Source: Poecilobothrus nobilitatus (Eukaryota; Arthropoda; Insecta; Diptera; Dolichopodidae). From it: a stretch of DNA of 64,000 nt. The stretch's first letter is position 1. The number at the start of each line of letters is the position of its first letter. The position numbers and the translations under genes were made by a program. Shown here piece after piece: positions 1 through 9,085 of this stretch. The notes beneath the pieces were generated by a model, which had not been told where the DNA came from, made no database searches, and was given only the letters and a program-made list of their open reading frames with translations. The stretch covers positions 106,623,685 through 106,687,684 of the forward strand of contig OX352773.1 in NCBI GenBank assembly GCA_947095535.1. Reading direction: 5' to 3'.

Positions 1-78
1 TAAAATTCATGTAAATAGGAAACTTATCGCATTTCCTTTTTGAATAAATAAAATTCCAAAATAATTTAGAATTACGTT

Positions 79-309
79 TTAAATTTTTGAAATATGATCA
101 ACATATAATTTATAACTGTTTTCCACTTCGGCTTTAAAATGGTTAAATAAATTAACAAAGTTAATATAGTCTTTATTTTGTCCTGATTTTAAATAATTAC
201 GCCAAGCTTTGTTCTTTCGATTTTTCAGATTAGGGGTAAACCAGGGCGGACTATTGTTTACGCGTTTAGTATGAATACGCGGAACAAACATATCAAAGCC
301 AGAATACAT
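79..309 (-). pseudogene. LINE-A ORF2 linker between endonuclease and RT
   Basis: A 76-residue open stretch follows the endonuclease on the same strand. It has the PWFTPNLKNRKNKAW pattern typical of the basic linker between endonuclease and RT in Jockey/CR1-type LINEs. It is separated from the endonuclease by a frameshift or short non-coding gap at 310-326. The RT domain is not in the window. Confidence 0.7.
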
Positions 310-326
310 AATATTATAAAATATTT

Positions 327-1025
327 CTAAGAAAAGTTAAAACAATTCAAATATGTGTTTAGACGGTTAAAGTCCGCCTTGTTAAAATTTAATTTAAATA
401 TTTTAGAATTATATGTGTCATTTATTTGGGGGGAATTAAAGCAATATGTAAAAGAAATAGGTGGATGATAAAGAGCTATATTAACCAATGGAATTGTAGA
501 TGAAATTATGAACGAGTTGTACCAATCCCAAGAAAATACAAAGTCTAGTTGCTTATGTTGTTGATTTGTAATATTTGAAATTTGTTGAATATTACAAGAA
601 TTTAAAGTGTCTACTAAATGAGCCTCCGTATCATTATTAACATTAATAGGCAGAAGGTATATATCATCAGTTTGCTGTTTCCACACTAGATTTGGAAGAT
701 TGAAATCTCTACAAACGAAGATTTCTGAGTTTAGAGGTAAATTTGTTGACAAATTTTCTAGTATGGAACAAAAAGTTTCGTATTTTTCAACTGGTGAATT
801 TGGAGGAACATAGCAATTAATAAAAAACAAATTTTTATTGATAAGTTGAATTTTAACTCCAATTATCTCTAAGGATTCAATTACGGATATATTAATTTCA
901 GATACATTAAATTTCGATTTAACTGCAATCAAAACTCCGGAAAACAAAATAAGACGAATTAAAAATTTCCAAATTTTTTATAAATGAGGTTAACCATGTT
1001 TCTGTCCAGAGGTAGACGTGATAAT
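327..1025 (-). pseudogene. LINE-A ORF2 endonuclease domain (broken)
   Basis: The domain nicks target DNA for target-primed reverse transcription. Visible from the 5' side are a TETWL block (the catalytic Glu region of LINE endonucleases) near 975-1000, a GVLIAV strand near 930, FINCYVPP near 820, and a DFNLP block near 710 where the expected Gly before Asp is replaced. A QLDFVF block near 530 matches the late LDFVF strand. A frameshift separates the TETWL part from the rest near 947. The family call (Jockey/CR1-like clade) rests on these blocks only. Confidence 0.8.
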
Positions 1026-1031
1026 CATAGC
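1026..1031. repeat. Left target-site duplication of Polinton-1 (CATAGC)
   Basis: The six bases immediately outside the left TIR read CATAGC, and the six outside the right TIR (16451-16456) read CATAGT. A 6-bp duplication is the Polinton norm; one base has diverged. The flanks on both sides are LINE-A sequence in the same orientation. Confidence 0.8.
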
Positions 1032-2065
1032 AGTAGGTAATCCTGCACTTGGGGATGGGAAAAAATCATGCCATATCGCACCGAAGACCACGCCCACTGA
1101 CCTATATTTTGATTGATGGATTTAATGTAGGTTATTCTTGGTTAGTAGGTCAAAAACTTCTTTTGTTTGTTTTGGTTTAGGTTATAAACATGGGTTGTTA
1201 ACTTATAAGTTGCAAGTGGTTGTATAGTAGGAAATGAAGGTTGTTGGTACTGTAGAAGTTGTTAGACAAGGTTAATGAACTGAACAAGTTTAGGTTATAA
1301 GCATGGGTTGTTAACTTATAAGTTGCAAGTGGTTGTACAGTAGGAAATGAAGGTTTTTGGTACTGTAGAAGTTGTTAAGCAAGGTTAATGAACTGAACAA
1401 GTTTAGGTTATAAGCATGGGTTGTTAACTTAAAAGTTGCAAGTGGTTGTATAGTAGGAAATAAAGGTTGTTGGTACTGTAGAAGTTGTTAGGCAAGGTTA
1501 ATAAACTGAACAAGTTTAGGATATTTAGGTTTTTCAATAAATTCATTGATACTTTGTAATAGGATATCATACAAATAGAAAGATGATTTTTTTCAGGTCA
1601 AATCAAGTTTATTTTTTTAAATTGCGCAAAATCGTATGCTTAATAAAATATACCTACATACGTAAAAGGAGATAAAAGAAACGAAAAAAACTTGTTTTTA
1701 TTATTTAATAAGAAAAATATTCATAGCTACTTTTGAATACCAAGATGTAAATAATAAAAATAAAAACAAAACGTAAACAAGAAGTAGGTACAAAGTGTAT
1801 TTTTGTTTATTAAAGAAGATCAATAATTGTTGTAAGGTGTTATTATAGTTTTAAAGCTGCAAAATTAAAAATAAAAATATTATGGAATTATAGGTACATC
1901 TGTTATGTAGGATTTTTTCTGTTCTATAATAACATTGAGAAAATAACCGGAAATCTTTGATTTACTTGGTTTTGTTATTATTGCGTTACATTCTATACTG
2001 TAAGAAATCAAAAAGGCAAGTTAATTGCTTTTGGTACCTATTTGAAAACAAAAATAAAACAAATT
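1032..2065. repeat. Polinton-1 left terminal inverted repeat
   Basis: About 1 kb whose reverse complement matches 15270-16450, ending inward near a GGTACC-containing block. It contains the 113-bp minisatellite and a conserved AAAAAAATCATGCCATATCG block near the tip. Relative to the right TIR it lacks roughly 230 bp around position 1885, and it has about 40 bp near 1725 that the right TIR lacks. In protein-primed replication the tips serve as origins; that role is inferred from the family. Confidence 0.9.
1181..1519. repeat. 113-bp minisatellite, 3 copies, in left TIR
   Basis: Three head-to-tail units start at 1181, 1294 and 1407, each opening GTTATAA(A/G)CATGGG and spaced exactly 113 bp. The units differ at only a few positions. 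The right TIR carries the same three units inverted; Polinton-2 has a single diverged unit. Confidence 0.9.
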
Positions 2066-2112
2066 TATTTATATGTTTGAAATAATTTTGTATTTGAAAA
2101 TATTTTGCAATT

Positions 2113-2346
2113 TTACAGAAATCTGTGTTGGAAAATTTTTTTACGATGATCAGATGCTAAGATTTTAGAAATAGCGAGACCAACTTTTTCTATACGTCGT
2201 TGAAATCTACTTCTATCACGTGCGTATTCTTCCCAATGACCTTTCCTTGCTGATCTGTAAGCATAGACCCATACATGCATAACGTGAATTTCTTGTTTTA
2301 TATTGAAGTAAACTTTTTTTTTGTTATTTAAATTCATATTGTGCAA
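2113..2346 (-). CDS. Small basic hypothetical protein beside left TIR
   Basis: A 77-residue frame on the minus strand just inside the left TIR. It is rich in Arg and Lys with an RDRSRFQRRIEK helix-like segment and two His clusters. I do not recognise a family. It lies downstream of the exonuclease-like gene (2365-2855) on the same strand with an 18-bp gap. It could be a real small Polinton protein, a diverged tail of that gene, or chance; no equivalent is visible in Polinton-2. Confidence 0.35.
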   Translation of the reverse strand: MHNMNLNNKKKVYFNIKQEIHVMHVWVYAYRSARKGHWEEYARDRSRFQRRIEKVGLAISKILASDHRKKIFQHRFL

Positions 2347-2364
2347 GTAAGAAAATTGAAGGTC

Positions 2365-2855
2365 TTAATCTAACATTTTTTCTTTTAAAAGATGCATATA
2401 TACATTAAAACAATTTTTAACAGCACATCTGAAACTCTTGTTTGATAAGTGTATAGGACAATTTGAATTAAAGTTTTCAATCTTTTATAATGATGGCAAG
2501 TCTTTGCTTAGATCTTCTATTTTAACACTGTCAATGTACTTTTGAAGGAAAATCTATTTTGTTCTCCTTTAACATAAATTTTTTCCGCTGACTCTAAATA
2601 GTGTTTTAATATACATTTTACATCTAAATATTCAACTAAATCGTTATTCCATTTAAGTCCATTTATTTTATTTTCGCAATACTGGTTATTATATTTCACA
2701 TCTTGACTAAGCTCTTCTGCGGGGTACGGTGCTTTGAAATGATACACAGTTGGAATTAAACTTCCTTTTTCAAGTATGGCTAACTCTTTTAGGAAATATT
2801 GTTTTTTATTTCCTTGCAAAAATTGTAGGTCAACTATAAAAACTTGTTTAACCAT
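2365..2855 (-). pseudogene. Exonuclease-like Polinton accessory protein (broken)
   Basis: The likely start is the ATG at 2855, giving an N-terminus with VFIVDLQFLQGN and then FLKELAIL. Later blocks are HFKAPYP, INGLKW and YVKGEQ, and a C-terminal Cys/His part (NCPIHL, CAVKNC). Proteins of this pattern recur beside arthropod Polintons. The hydrophobic-Asp start followed by a KE strand resembles the first strand of DEDD/RNase-H-fold exonucleases, but the catalytic Asp-x-Glu pair is not present as such. One frameshift (near 2520) and one in-frame stop break it. It is transcribed divergently from the ATPase gene. Function is inferred only. Confidence 0.55.
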
Positions 2856-2973
2856 GTCGAAGGTTTGTAAAAGAATGTCCAACGAAATAACTAAATTTAC
2901 ATTTATATTCATTTCGAAAAAGAGCTGTTCATATAAATATAGGTTAGCAATGATTGTTTTAACTAATACAACT

Positions 2974-3863
2974 ATGTTGTTTCACCCATTTACAATGAAG
3001 GTGGCGGGGCCATCATGCTGTGGTAAAACCACATTTATTCGTAATTTAATAAAATATAAAGAAGAAAATATACTACCACTTATTAATAGAATAATTTGGT
3101 GTAATCCAAAAATGCTGTTCCACTAAACATAACATAAAATGCCAAACAAATTTTAAAACTCTTAAAACTGTCAACTAGGTTTTTTGTCATTTCTCCTAGG
3201 TTTAATCATATTATAAAATATTTACAAACATTTGGCCACTTAATAAGTACTTAAAAATATTAAAGTTGAGAAGCAGTGACTGTAACACTTACCGAAATCT
3301 AGTTTTAAGTGATATGTAAAAATATAAATTAAAGCAATAAATGTAAAATAAATAAAATAAAATGCCGTAACACTATTCCAGATTTTATTTATAATAAAGA
3401 ACCTTTGTTAGTTATTATCGATGATATGATGTTAAGTTCTCATGATAAGTTTGTATGTGATTTATTTACTAGAAGATTACATCATAGAAATTTATCTGTA
3501 ATATTTGTAACACAAAATGTTTTTCACCAGAGTAAATTTTCAAGAGATATTTCACTCAACTGTAAATATTTAGTACTTTTCAAAAATCCAAGAGATAAAT
3601 CGCAGATATTACCTATAGCTCGCCAAATATATCCCAATCAAATTAAAGCATTTAAAAAAGTATATAATGTTGTGACGTCAGTCCCATATGGCTATATATT
3701 AATAGATCTTACTCAAAACGTTAATGATATATTTCGATTAAGAAGTGATATATTTGGGAAAGGTTTGTGGTATTGTACGAGAGATCAATTAGAACAATTT
3801 GGGGAGGAATATGAAACGTTTGAAGACCAATCGACATATATTGCACCTATTAAAAACCTCTAA
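2974..3863 (+). pseudogene. Polinton DNA-packaging ATPase (FtsK/HerA type), interrupted
   Basis: This family pumps DNA into preformed capsids. The first exon-like piece begins MLFHPFTM and has a Walker A loop GPSCCGKTT at about residues 11-19, then RIIWCNP. After a 230-bp interruption (3134-3366) in another frame come the Walker B strand LLVIIDDMM, a sensor-like FVTQNVF and the C-terminal YILIDL block. The segment between Walker A and B is shorter than usual for the family. The downstream small gene starts inside the last codons of this one, which is typical of compact Polinton packing. Confidence 0.85.
3134..3366. repeat. Interruption of the ATPase gene flanked by 10-bp direct repeats
   Basis: The stretch between the two ATPase pieces is non-coding and AT-rich. 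It is flanked by ATAAAATGCC at 3134-3143 and again at 3357-3366, as a target duplication would be. No terminal inverted repeat or coding sequence is evident inside. A degenerate intron (an AG-ended TTCCAG tract lies at 3376-3381) is the alternative. The repeats are AT-rich, so chance is possible. Confidence 0.4.
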
Positions 3864-4134
3864 ACCAAAATTCCAGAAAGTAATTATAAAACACTGTAAC
3901 CCTGAAGTAATAAAAACATTTTGCGAAATCTCTTTAAATATTTTAAAAGGTAATTGTAATCTGAGTAAAAAAGCAACAACCCAATTACGAAAGTATAAAA
4001 ATGAATTAAGATCACTTATTTGCCGGAAAAAATCTATAAATAGCAAAATAAAAATTATTATTCAACGTGGTGGATTTTTACCTACACTTCTTGGTGCAAT
4101 ACTATCAGCGATAATCGGAAATTTTATAAAATGA
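3811..4134 (+). CDS. Small conserved Polinton protein with hydrophobic C-terminus
   Basis: 107 residues from the ATG at 3811, overlapping the 3' end of the ATPase gene in another frame. The first two thirds are basic and helical. The end is a Gly-hydrophobic segment, RGGFLPTLLGAILSAIIGNF, that could be a membrane-active or capsid-binding peptide. Proteins with a basic body and this GGFLP-type tail are a recurrent Polinton component next to the ATPase and capsid genes. The role is not established; a minor virion or membrane protein is inferred. The frame is intact and its stop overlaps the start of the next gene. Confidence 0.7.
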   Translation: MKRLKTNRHILHLLKTSKPKFQKVIIKHCNPEVIKTFCEISLNILKGNCNLSKKATTQLRKYKNELRSLICRKKSINSKIKIIIQRGGFLPTLLGAILSAIIGNFIK

Positions 4135-4822
4135 ATAATACAACATTTAATAAAATGATAATTTTAAAACCTGAGATTTATGAAAGAATGAAGCAAAATG
4201 CAGACATTAAACTCAATGAATTGGATAAAAATATGAAAAAAATATTGTTAAATAAACATCTCACGGATACTCAAAAATGGTATTTATACATACAAAATTT
4301 ATTTAAAATAAGAAACAAAAAACGACAACTTCCTAGAAATAAAGAGGAGAAAATAAAAATTACGGAAACAAAAGGTACTCAAACTCGTGCAAAACCAATG
4401 TATATAGATGCGGAAACTCAATCGCATTTTCCTGAATATAAGAATGTTGGAATACAAGTTGTTCCTGAAGAAGAAGAAGTATATCAAAAAGAAGCTGATG
4501 ACGAAGTATTTGATGATGAAATTTAGGAAAATGTTTTAACAAAAGCATTGTCAGCTGCTTCAGTTGGAGAACGTCTTAGAAAAAGAGAATCAATTAGAAA
4601 TCAAAATGTACAAATTTTTGAAACTGATACAGGAGACATTATAACTGTTCCTTTAGATAGCCCAAGCGCACCAACGAAAAAAGAAAAAACTATAAATAGC
4701 AAAAAGAGGTGAAGAATTCATAAAGACGTGTTTTAAGGTCAGCAGTAGATAATACTCAAACAGAACTTAATTTTCCAATTCATAAGAATAAATCTGCAAG
4801 CTCATGGACAACATACAAGTAA
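4131..4822 (+). pseudogene. Charged Polinton protein of unknown function (broken)
   Basis: It begins 4 bp before the stop of the upstream gene. The N-terminal 60 residues are helical with LNELDKNMKKILLN and then a WYLYIQNLF block, a pattern that recurs in arthropod Polintons at this place. The middle is Glu- and Lys-rich and ends in an acidic tract. An in-frame TAG at 4524-4526 is followed by about 60 more open codons in the same frame. A further stop and frame change near 4712 precede a final open segment ending at 4822. Enzymatic motifs are absent; a structural or scaffold role is a guess from position. Confidence 0.6.
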
Positions 4823-5740
4823 ATAATGGATTTTATGTCACTTTACTCAGTGATCTATCAGCTATTATCCAGAAAATTCAGTATCATCTTTTACAAATAA
4901 AATGAATAAATACATGTGTGATTTAATGTGGAAAGTCGGTATTTCAGATATGTATATCAATGATTTCGTTACAAATGTGTATAGTGAAGAATGAGAAAAA
5001 ATTACTCAAACATTTATTAAAGGTATGCAGAAAGATATGATAGGAGTTGGAACATCATATATTCCATACATAGAAAAATTAATGATATGCGACTGAAAAG
5101 TTTTTCTACTACCAACACTAATTCAAAACATACGCCCACTTATTAGGTTTACAAAAAAAGAAGTTGAACGACAGTTGATTTGGGGAATTTTTAATTTTAT
5201 AAACGATGAAGTTCATTATACACAACCAACAAAAGCTGAGGAGATGCCTAAAAATTTAAGTTACACCACAATATGTGTTAATAGATAAATTTAAGTTACA
5301 CCACAATAAGCCTAAAATAGATATAAAAATAAGAGCAAATTACGCTTATACCCTCGAAGGACTTTTGACAACATGTTTCAATCAAGTATCTTTTAAAGTT
5401 ACAGATTTTAAAAAATATAAATCACGTGTAATAGAAGCTTTCAAAACTTTTATAGATAGTGTACAATTGATTCCCATTAGTAAACCAGATATGTTTTTTA
5501 TATACACAGACATAATTGAACCGCAAAAAATAGGTGATTAAGATATAAGGTGTTTAAGATCTGTTAACATACAAAATTCTTTCACTGATACTGTAAAAGA
5601 ATTCAGTAATATTCAATATTGCAATATGGAGAAATTATTTAATAACATTTCATTACTTTTATGTGATAAATATGGATACAAAATACCTTTCCAATAGTTC
5701 AATTCCAACAAAAATTGTATTACATTTTAAAAAAGCATAA
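4804..5740 (+). pseudogene. Polinton minor capsid (penton-like) protein, badly broken
   Basis: Minor capsid proteins of Polintons are single jelly-roll, penton-type subunits. Diagnostic pieces are GFYVTLLS at the start, YYPENSVSSFTNKM and WKVGI shortly after in a shifted frame, and FIYTDIIEPQ near 5500, followed by LHFKKA at the end. All match the family order. There are at least three stops and two frameshifts. A 35-bp-spaced duplication of AAATTTAAGTTACACCACAA (5252 and 5287) lies in the middle. The start overlaps the end of the previous gene. Confidence 0.75.
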
Positions 5741-5786
5741 ATAAAAGCGATTTTACAAAACTATATATTATTTTATTTTATTCATT

Positions 5787-6228
5787 ATGGAGAGAGCGTA
5801 TTACAAATATTATTTAGTTCGATCAGGAAAAGGTCTTGAGGATATCAGTCCTTTGTTACACTCAATTGTACCTTACCAAAGGGGACGAGGGTTAGGGAGC
5901 TTTTTCGGTGGTCTTTTTAGATATTTAAAATCAATATTTACGTCTGGAGCTAATATATTAAAAAAAAGAGGTTATTAACTCTGGTACTAATGCATTATCT
6001 GATATTACCACAGGTGCAAATGTAAAAGAAGTGGTTCAAGATCGAAGTAAAGAGATAATGAAAAATGTAAGACGAGGTGCAGTTCGGAAACTCAATGAAA
6101 TGTATGGACAAGGCAAAAGAAAACGAAGGAAACTTATAAAAAGACCTCTCATTAATAATTTAAATTATTTTACGTCGAAGCGACGCAAAGTTAATAACAA
6201 AAACAAACAAAAAGATATTTTTGAATAA
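5787..6228 (+). pseudogene. Polinton glycine-rich, basic virion-type protein (one frameshift)
   Basis: The first 63 residues hold the family signature YQRGRGLGSFFGGLFRYLK, a Gly-rich amphipathic segment reminiscent of adenovirus-type membrane-lytic or minor core proteins (an analogy, not shown here). After a frameshift in an A7 run near 5965 the frame continues with a basic tail (GKRKRRKL, SKRRK) suited to DNA or nuclear targeting. It ends 2 bp before the major capsid start, implying co-expression with it. Confidence 0.65.
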
Positions 6229-6230
6229 TT

Positions 6231-7533
6231 ATGATTGAATGTATGAAATCAGAGCTTGATATTTTTAAAACACAGGCTATTCAGTCAAGTATTTTACGAT
6301 CTGAAGAAGTTTCCTATAACCCTATTGCTTCTTAAGATAATCCATCTGTCATAGAATTTGTTTCACTACGGCACGGTGATACATATAGAGACTTGTCTTC
6401 GACATATCTAAAATTAAAAGTACAAATTTTAGAAAAAGATGGAACTCAATGGAATAAAGATAAAAAAAGCTGATGGAACACCTATACAACAACCAAGTGT
6501 GGTTAATAATATGTTACATTCATTAATAAAACAATGCAATGTTCAACAAAATGGAAAGAATATATCTCCATCAGATGGCAATTATCATTACAGAGCTTAT
6601 ATTGAATCATTGTTAAATTATGGTACGGATGCCGCTACAACGCATTTGGATTGTGGTGGATGGATGTTAGGTAAGCTAAATGTAGCAAAAACAGATAATA
6701 GTGGTTCAAAAGAACGTCAAAAATTATACCAAAATAGCAATGTTGTGGATCTTATGGGGCAACTACATTTAGATATGTTTAACCAACCTACACTTCTCAT
6801 AAACAATGTCGATGTTCGAGTTATTCTAACATTAGAAAAACCAGATTTTTACCTCTTTGTAGATGATACTGATGAATCTCAACTGAAAATTTTAGAAGCC
6901 ACTTTATTTATGAGACATGTAACAATTAATCCTAGTGTGCTATTAGCACATAATGCTGTATTTGAAAAAACTAATGCCAAATACAATTACAAACGGGTAG
7001 AGGTAAAAACTTTTACCATTCCACAGAATAGTTCATCAATATCACTTGATAATGTTTTTATTGTACAGTTGCCAAACACAATCATTTTTTGCATGACAGA
7101 AAATGCAGGTTACTCTGGAAAATGGTCAAAAAACTCATACAATTTTAAACATTTTGATATTTCACAATTTGTGTTAAACGTAAATGGTGTTCAAATACCT
7201 AATTCAGCAATTGAAACCAGTTTTTCAGATGAAAATAATTGCTGTACAAGAGCATACAGTACACTTTTTTCAGGAACTGGAATTTACCATAATGATAAAG
7301 GTCATCAGATAACAAAAACCATGTTTAGTAATGGGTTTTTCATTCTAGCTTTTGATTTAACTCCAGATGCATCAGGAAATGAAGTGTGTCAAGGTCTACT
7401 AAATCAAGGTACAGTTAGAATTGAGGCAAGGCTATCAAAACCATATACATCTACACTGACTGCTATTGTTTATGGAGAATTTGATGCAAGTTTACAAATT
7501 GATAAAAACCGAAATATATTCTCAAACCTATAA
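6231..7533 (+). pseudogene. Polinton major capsid protein (double jelly-roll)
   Basis: The capsid hexon-type subunit of Polintons. The start ATG at 6231 gives KSELDIF, and IEFVSLRHGDTYRDLSSTYL follows, which are the conserved N-terminal blocks. A long open stretch from 6439 covers both jelly-rolls, including LLNYGTDAATTHL, DLMGQLHLDMF, VDVRVILTLEK, and the end VRIEARLSKPYTSTLTAIVY. Total length is about 430 residues, in the family range. It carries one in-frame TAA near 6333 and one frameshift in an A7 run near 6467. A partial copy lies at 45470-45735. Confidence 0.9.
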
Positions 7534-7597
7534 ATAGCATAGCATAGCATAATAACATAAATAGCATACATAGAAGTAAATTAGAATATTTGACAAA
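7534..7597. repeat. ATAGC short repeats between capsid and next gene
   Basis: The 64-bp spacer holds consecutive ATAGC units (AAATAGCATAGCATAGCATA) and further scattered copies. It may hold the capsid terminator or the downstream promoter; no clear polyadenylation signal was seen. Confidence 0.5.
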
Positions 7598-7921
7598 ATG
7601 TCACTGTCTTGTGCACTTCTGGATGTAACATTCTGTAGTGATGATAATAATACCTTGTTTGCGAAAGATATTTGTATAGTTGGTTTTAAAGAACCTTGTA
7701 AAAAGTTTGTAAAAGAACTTAAGTATAAATTTCCAACTAGGGATTTTATAAATGATAATTTTGATAATTACTCTTTTGGAACTGTGTACAACGATAAAAT
7801 AAATAAAGAGCTCTGTCAAATACTAGAAAAATTTGAAACAAATAAAAAAATCAAAAAAGAGTTTTTATCAAATTATATTAAAGAAACAACTAAAGTATAT
7901 GACTTGAGTCAATTTGCTTGA
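7598..7921 (+). CDS. 107-aa Polinton protein of unknown function
   Basis: The N-terminus is LSCALLDVTFCSDDNNTLFA, followed by KDICIVG. The protein then has a basic helix and ends against the protease start. It is conserved in Polinton-2 (45085-45432), where the C-terminus continues further (KVYDCVNLIDEYF). Here a 1-bp difference near 7900 changes the last residues and the stop. The pattern hydrophobic-Asp-x2-Phe ... Lys-acidic-hydrophobic-x-Ile matches the start of the gene at 2365-2855, which suggests the two are diverged relatives. No catalytic motif is recognised. Confidence 0.6.
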   Translation: MSLSCALLDVTFCSDDNNTLFAKDICIVGFKEPCKKFVKELKYKFPTRDFINDNFDNYSFGTVYNDKINKELCQILEKFETNKKIKKEFLSNYIKETTKVYDLSQFA

Positions 7922-8412
7922 TGAATACCCTAGAGATAAGTGACGTATTAAGATGCAACAAACACACACGTAAATTTTTTAAAGGAATTTTTGCTCTGGA
8001 TCAACTCCCCAGAGTAATTGAAAAACAAACTTTTTTAATTGTAAACACTGATAAATCAAAAGATCCGGGAACACATTGGTTAGCTATTTTTAAGCCAAAG
8101 AATGGCTGTGTTGAATATTTTGATTCGTTTGGTAGAAAACCAGATAAATTAGAAATTTTAAGTTACTTAAAAAATCAATGTATAATTTTTAATAAGAAAC
8201 AGTTACAAAGTAACTATTCAGATGCCTGTGGGCAATATTGTTGTGTTTATACGTGGTATAGATGTTGCGGCTATAGTATGAACGCTTTTTAAAAAAAATT
8301 TAGTAAAGGAAATCAACTAGAAAACGATAAGTATATTTTAAGTACCTTTGAAAATGTATTTGGAAAATATAACTCATTACAAATTTGTGTTCCTAAAACG
8401 TATAAATTATAA
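7921..8412 (+). pseudogene. Polinton cysteine protease (adenovirus/Ulp1 type), frameshifted
   Basis: The maturation protease that processes capsid precursors in adenoviruses; the same role is inferred here. The triad region is visible: THWLAI (His), EYFDSFG (acidic residue) and SDACGQYC (Gln helper and Cys). The ATG at 7921 overlaps the upstream stop region. The frame breaks at 8292 in an A8 run, after which about 40 more codons continue in another frame to a stop at 8410. The copy in Polinton-2 (44634-45107) aligns over its full length and lacks this frameshift. Confidence 0.85.
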
Positions 8413-8447
8413 AAACAATATAAACAGGTTTTCGTAAAATTAAAGAA

Positions 8448-8963
8448 ATGGAAGCACCAGGTCAGAACACAAATTTATTGCTAAGTTACACATATTTTCT
8501 CAATAAGAGTCATACATTAAAAATTGCTGTTGGATTTGACTGTGAGTCATTTGAAGCCTCAAGTATAATTCACCGTATTGGTAAAAAGTCAATTGTCTTA
8601 AAATATCATGAATGGAATAAATTTTATTACGAATTTAACAAAAAACTCGATAAGCTGATAATAAAAGATATAAAACAGAACTTTCATCATGGGCTAAAAT
8701 CAGCGAACAGGCAAAGTATAAGTATTAACAAAGAAGAAGCAGAGCAGTTTTATAATTTAAGCGATTTTTTTCACGCAGTGATGACCTATTATAAATCTGC
8801 TGAGTTAAATGTAAAAGACTATGTTTGGGAATATCTAAATTTATGTGTCGAACAACAAGTACTTAGGTTAGAAAGAGAAATTTATATACCAATACAACGT
8901 TTTAATGTACAATGTAATTATTCAAGGTTATTTTTTGAAATTCCGGTAATTTTAAAGGAATAA
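8448..8963 (+). CDS. 171-aa conserved Polinton protein, possibly PC4-like
   Basis: Intact frame. The N-terminal half predicts a strand-rich domain (LLLSYTYFL, LKIAVGFDCESF) ending with IGKKSIVLKYHEWNKFYYEF. That last block resembles the strand-plus-helix end of PC4/Sub1-type ssDNA-binding domains (a GR-I-x-L-x3-W pattern). The C-terminal half is helical and acidic. The Polinton-2 homologue is at 44115-44585. The PC4 comparison is a weak pattern match; the protein is otherwise unrecognised. Confidence 0.6.
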   Translation: MEAPGQNTNLLLSYTYFLNKSHTLKIAVGFDCESFEASSIIHRIGKKSIVLKYHEWNKFYYEFNKKLDKLIIKDIKQNFHHGLKSANRQSISINKEEAEQFYNLSDFFHAVMTYYKSAELNVKDYVWEYLNLCVEQQVLRLEREIYIPIQRFNVQCNYSRLFFEIPVILKE

Positions 8964-9085
8964 ATCCGTAATATACTACATAAAACAAAGAAAATAAATC
9001 ACAACAAATAATATAAAAATTTTAATTTTTTATTTATATGTTTTAGATAGACAAATATTTTTCTGTACACCTTTCATTAGATTAT

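Larger units (their letters stand above)
1..1031 (-). mobile_element. LINE-A, downstream half (ORF2 endonuclease and linker)
   Basis: This is the 3' portion of a minus-strand non-LTR retrotransposon whose 5' portion lies at 16457-18353. The two halves are separated by Polinton-1. Going leftward the minus strand encodes the remainder of an apurinic-type endonuclease and then the linker before the RT. The RT itself must lie beyond base 1. The frame is broken several times, so this is a dead copy. That the two halves are one element is inferred from strand, domain order and the target-site repeats of the intervening Polinton. Confidence 0.85.

Noticed and set aside
1181..1519. CRISPR-like array
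   Set aside because: Units are 113 bp with no spacers, within a eukaryotic transposon TIR.
2776..2940. Upstream extension of the ATPase frame
   Set aside because: It overlaps the exonuclease-like gene on the other strand; the family normally starts just before Walker A, so the ATG at 2974 was preferred.
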